Source: Tetranychus cinnabarinus (taxonomy: Eukaryota; Arthropoda; Arachnida; Trombidiformes; Tetranychidae). From it: a stretch of 64,000 nucleotides of DNA. Under the pieces are notes generated by a model that was not told the origin of the DNA, searched no databases, and saw only the letters and a list, made by a program, of their open reading frames with translations. Both the position numbers and the translations under genes were made by a program. How positions within the stretch are numbered: position 1 is the stretch's first letter; each line of letters opens with the position of its first letter. Below, piece by piece: positions 59,815-64,000 of the stretch. The stretch is taken from the NCBI GenBank assembly GCA_022266195.1, contig WHVY01000001.1, forward strand, positions 17,050,001 through 17,114,000, given 5' to 3'.

Positions 59815-61995
59815 GTTGCAGATTAAAATTTAAGTTCAACAGATTTTCTTAACGTAAAGCTATTGGTAAAATGATTGAGGAAATGTGAGGTTAATCTTCC
59901 TCACTTGACTTTATTCCAACAATCAACTAACCTACCTAATTAATTTACTTGTGATAATTGTTGCTGTTGTTTGTCATTTGACTGTCTAGTTTGTTAAATA
60001 GCATTTAATGATTTTACCATGGTTACCCTGTTTTAATTTGATTTAATATTGGACTGTAAAGACCAGTGTTTATTGTTTGATTTTAATTCATCTTTCCATT
60101 GTTATTATAACTGTTTTTATCTTTCTCACTCTCTCTACCTTTTTGTTTCTGGTTTGATAAACAACTCAGTGTTAAGGGTTAATATGTATTCTGGTTGAAA
60201 GATTCAAGTTATCTATGGTAAAAATTACCATAAAGTATTAATCAGCAAACAAATAGCAAATAACAACATCAACAATAGAGGAGAATATGAAAGTAATTCA
60301 TTTGGAACCTGAATAATACGTCAAACAATTGAGGCGAGCCATTCAATATGATCAAAAACAACGACAATATATCAAGGAAAACTTTATTTATTGATTTGGT
60401 AGGTTATATAATTTTTTACATTACAAGCCGTTTGATAACTTTAGATGGTCATGCATAAAATATAAATGTTAATCATCAATTAATCTGTGCTTTCGTAATT
60501 TGCTTCAATTTAGGTCCTTGTTAACCTTTTCTGGTTAACCCTAATTCGTAGTTATCCTTTGATAACAATTTGGATCGCTCGCTAACTGATAGTTTCCTTG
60601 ATTCTGACGATTTCGATTTGGAATGATCATCTCTATGATTAGCAATTTTCAGTTGCTTGGTTAATCCATGGTTGAGTCTATTCACGATTTTTCTTGAAAT
60701 TTTTTCTCTTTAATTCTTAGTTTTATTAATTTTAATTTTAATCTTTATTTATATTTACAGGCATTCAAATCTAATTTAGCTTAATTGGATAAGTTTGGTC
60801 TTATTTTTATCTTTGCAGCTAAGCAGATCCAAAAATACCCGATCGCACTTAAATTGTGTTTACTACGAGGCATACATTGTACAAGCCAATTAACACTTAA
60901 ATGATGGTTGTGAAATTAATATAATCAATGCAAGGCCTTTTTTCATCACAGGGTTAAGTACTGTTTCAATTGTTGATCGTGTTAACCAGCAGCAACCAAG
61001 TTGTGCGTGTACTTTTATTATCATCTTCAACAGTAGCTTCCAAGGATTTCAAGTTGTAAACAAGGATAAACCTTAAAAATCAACAAGAAACTAGAAGTAA
61101 ACGTAGGAATAAATTATTCGAATAAAGAATAGACAATAGTTCATTGAGTTGAATAAATGATCACCTCCATCTCTTTGATTGATATATCCCATTGCTCATA
61201 GGCCGACGGGCAATTCCGATGTAAACATGAAAATAACTGAATCTTGCATCAGCTTGTTTGGCTCATAATTCATGGAAATATGATAAATTGTAAGTCTAAA
61301 TATCGTTTGTGACACCAACCGTTGGAAACTAGATTTAGCCAATAATTATTCACAATTGTTCATCAAAATACAAGGCTAGCACCATTGAAGACTAAAAGCA
61401 ACAGCAGACTCGATTCGCCAGTGTAATCGATCTGCTGATTTTAACTGGTAAAAACTGGAATTTAAAGCTGGAAGTATTTAACTAATATTGAAACAAACAA
61501 TTTACTAATCATCTGATCCTAAAACCCTTAAAGCAGGCTTACAAGAAGGCTTCTTTACTTTTGCCTTGAAGCAAGACTTGAAGGCAAAATTTGAGTTGCT
61601 TTTATAGCCAACAGATGGCAATAGAGAGAAAACTCCTGGTGACTCGAATGGAAACTTTTAGTTTCCTTCTTTGTCACTCACCTGGTGAGTCATTCAAGTA
61701 AAGGTTTCGTTCAAAACATGACTTAAGTTATTCTTGATTTACTTTTTTACTCGTTCATCACCAATTTAGTTTAAATTCAATTTTATTTTATCCTTTTTTA
61801 AGTTCCATCTTTACCGTAGTCAATGTCTAGATACTCCTAACACCTGGATAATGATTTTATAAGTTCATTAGGATTTGTTGCTTTTTTTCAACTTTGTCTT
61901 CCGTTCTTTTGCTCTTTGTCCTTTATTTGTGCTTTCATTTTCTACTTGTTTTTGTTGCTTCTTTGTTTTTATAATTCATCATTATAACGCCATAG
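59815..61995. other. Divergent intergenic region between the polycystin gene and SH3BP5
   Basis: 2.2 kb that must contain both promoters and 5' UTRs. No TATA box stands out against the A+T-rich background. Notable sites are a 15-bp palindrome with an E-box at 61676-61690 and a pyrimidine tract followed by CCATAG directly before the SH3BP5 ATG, which could be a 3' splice site of a 5'-UTR intron. No other gene was seen. Confidence 0.6.
61676..61690. promoter_or_regulatory. E-box palindrome ACTCACCTGGTGAGT
   Basis: A 15-bp perfect inverted repeat around a central T, containing overlapping CACCTG/CAGGTG E-boxes of the Snail/bHLH type. It is about 305 bases upstream of the SH3BP5 start codon, in the divergent promoter region. 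Its regulatory role is inferred only from position and symmetry. Confidence 0.35.
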
Positions 61996-62579
61996 ATGGA
62001 TCAATGTGGAGATGATAAATTTACTGAAGAAGATGACGATTCTGGCTCAAATTTGGATCCTCGGATTGGCTTGAAGCTGGAAGAATTGAACAAATGGACT
62101 GGTAGAATAAATACACTGGAGAAAAGTTTTGAAGAAGCCAATTCCAAATTTCGGATTACTTTAAATGAATCAACTGATCGGTTAAAATTGTTATCCACCA
62201 AACTGGGAAAATCTATTGATGATTCTCGACCTTACTATGAAGCCAAAGACAGATTAACTGAAGTACAAGCCAAATGTCAAAAGGCAGCCATTAACTTTGA
62301 GAAAGCCTGTCAAGCTTATTTGGAAGCAAAAGAACGAATCAACTTGGCCGAAAAAAAATTTAACTCAGCCGCTCATGAGTTTGATACAACCTGGCAAGAA
62401 ATGCTCAATCAAGCAAATATAAAATTAATGGAGGCTGAGACGATGAAAAAAGAAAGTGAAAGACTCCACCACAATTCAATGAAAGATTTCCATTCAGCTG
62501 AGATGGTGGTTCTCGATTTAAAGAAAAAATTGAAAGGATCTTTACATCGATCAAAGCGTTATTTCGAGGAAAAGAAAAG
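61996..62579 (+). CDS. SH3BP5: SH3 domain-binding protein 5 (Parcas/REI-1), first coding exon
   Basis: 194 codons plus two bases. The ATG is directly preceded by an in-frame TAG, fixing the start. After an acidic N-terminus (residues 1-20) comes the family hallmark DPRIGLKLEELNKWTGRIN (21-39), then long heptad-rich helices with NESTDRLK (57-64), SRPYYEAKDR (77-86), FDTTWQEMLNQA (129-140) and SKRYFEEKKR (186-195). These match the coiled-coil V-shaped domain of SH3BP5, a guanine exchange factor for Rab11 and, in flies, a Btk-family kinase partner. The donor AAAAG|GTTAGT is phase 2. The remaining part (the C-terminal coiled coil and tail) is not found before 64000 and presumably lies beyond. It is divergent from the polycystin gene. 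Confidence 0.95.
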
Positions 62580-64000
62580 GTTAGTTTCTTCTGAATCTCT
62601 GTGATTGTGTTTCATTTTATGCGCGCATTTGTGTTTACAATTCGGAATTTTCTTCAAACAAACTATCATCATCTTTTCAATCAATTTTTTTATGACATTT
62701 CTTATCTATGGTGACATCACTTATTGATGGTTTTTTTTAATAACGTTTTACTGGTGATTATGTTTTAAAGGTTTATTCAATATACAGACTTGCTGTTATT
62801 TTGAGACTTGAAAGCTGTTAGTTTTTTTCCACGAAAAAAGCGATAAAGCTTTAAATCGAAATCTCTCCTATTCACAATTTTAATTAAGATTTCATCCATT
62901 ATGAAGATTGTTCTGAAATACTTTTTAGTGGCGCATTCAATCGTTTAAAAGTAGAATCAAATTTAAATTACTGCCCCTCATGATAATCAACTTAGTTCAA
63001 GGTTCTATCGAGCTTAAAAGTCACATGTTTCATTGTTTATTCATCATTTCTCATGGAAAAGCTATTGTTTGATTTGCATCACTATTTTCCGGTTAAACAC
63101 GGAAGAATTAGTAAAAGTAAAAAAGGCATTTCATTTTGTTACTCTTTTATCAACATAGCCTCACTGATAATCATCATCATCATCGCCTTCATCTCTATTA
63201 TCAACAGGTTCAAGCTTGCTCAAAATATCACCAGTCCAAAAGGCTAAGAAAAAATGATTGTGCAGAAATATTTAACCAAATGAGTTACAACTTCCTGCTG
63301 ATGCCGTTATTTGTTTCGAGCTATCCTCTTTCAGTGATCGTCAAATGAATGAATTTTATTGTGTCATGTTTCAGTTGTTCATATATTCACCGTTATTAAC
63401 TACTAATTTAGTTGACGAATATGTTGATAATGTAACTGTTGATGATGAATGATGTGCATATTTCGCTGCAGTAACAAACACTTACATTACTACAAATTAT
63501 GTATAAAGGAGAAAATATTTTTTGAAGGATTTTTGCTTTTCTCACAATCTCAATTCATCTCATCATTAGTTCCAACAGTTTTCACTCAATTGCAATTTAC
63601 TGTATTGATTTTGTTTCTCTCTCTCTTTCTTTTCTTCTCTCTTCTCCTTCTTAATCTCTCTATTATTAATCTAACCATTTGGCTCTTAAGTCGTCTCTTG
63701 ATTTTAATCACCTTTTGCTGTTCCTTTTTTTTCAATAACGTCACTTAACAACCCATGAATTCTCAATCCATTTATCCAATGAAGGTTGTTCATCATGAAT
63801 CTTACATAATGTCAAGTTTGATAAGTCATAAAGTCAACGACATATACCTTTTACTGTATTTTTTACACGACCTCGTGATTTATGCTGTTTATTCAATATA
63901 TTTGTTACATCTACAATACATTGAATAATGATTTTTTTTTCTGTTCTCCGATCCATCAGTTAACACCGATTGATTTTGATTGATTTGATATTATCGATTC
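62580..64000 (+). other. SH3BP5: SH3BP5 intron (open at the right edge)
   Basis: Begins GTTAGTTTC. No phase-compatible exon resembling the next conserved SH3BP5 helix was found. The sequence is A+T-rich, with a CT-rich tract near 63615-63660. Confidence 0.65.

Noticed and set aside
1..64000. CRISPR arrays, operons, prokaryotic promoters, phage or viral genes
   Set aside because: None seen; the introns, splice sites and gene families are those of an animal nuclear genome.

Overview
The window is a piece of a eukaryotic nuclear genome, roughly two thirds A+T, with long introns, canonical GT/AG splice sites, many simple repeats and short transposon remnants. The protein content (a LOV-1-sized polycystin-1, an SH3BP5/Parcas protein) fits an invertebrate animal, and the style of the sequence suggests an arthropod, possibly a mite. 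The species cannot be fixed from the sequence alone. Nothing prokaryotic is present.

Three genes can be supported. (1) A gene of unknown identity on the minus strand (exons between 18318 and 13864) encodes a type II membrane protein with a short cytoplasmic tail, one signal anchor and a low-complexity lumenal stem; its 3' part is not found. (2) A complete polycystin-1 family gene lies on the minus strand from 59814 to 20903. Eight exons join with consistent phases into one 3350-residue reading frame: signal peptide, WSC domain, several PKD folds, REJ module, GAIN/GPS, first membrane helix, PLAT, four further helices, TOP (polycystin) domain and a six-helix channel module. (3) The first coding exon of SH3BP5 (Parcas, REI-1), a Rab11 exchange factor, is on the plus strand at 61996-62579; the rest lies beyond the right edge. 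SH3BP5 and the polycystin gene are divergently arranged, with about 2.2 kb between their start codons. The unknown gene lies downstream of the polycystin gene on the same strand.

The left 13.8 kb contains no recognisable coding sequence. It carries a 133-bp inverted-repeat element whose arms resemble the 3' end of an arginine tRNA, a diverged MITE, a two-copy direct repeat and a tRNA-derived SINE-like sequence.

Polycystin introns (up to 14 kb) hold a degenerate 28S rRNA fragment, a second copy of the diverged MITE, a near-perfect 24-bp hairpin, and an array of a short motif. That motif, C(T/A)GGGAGTGA, recurs on both strands through the window far more often than base composition predicts, and is the most unexplained signal here.

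The polycystin product should act as a large autoproteolysed receptor-channel subunit, probably paired with a PKD2-type partner encoded elsewhere. SH3BP5 works in Rab11 membrane traffic. Apart from adjacency, nothing in the sequence links the three genes.
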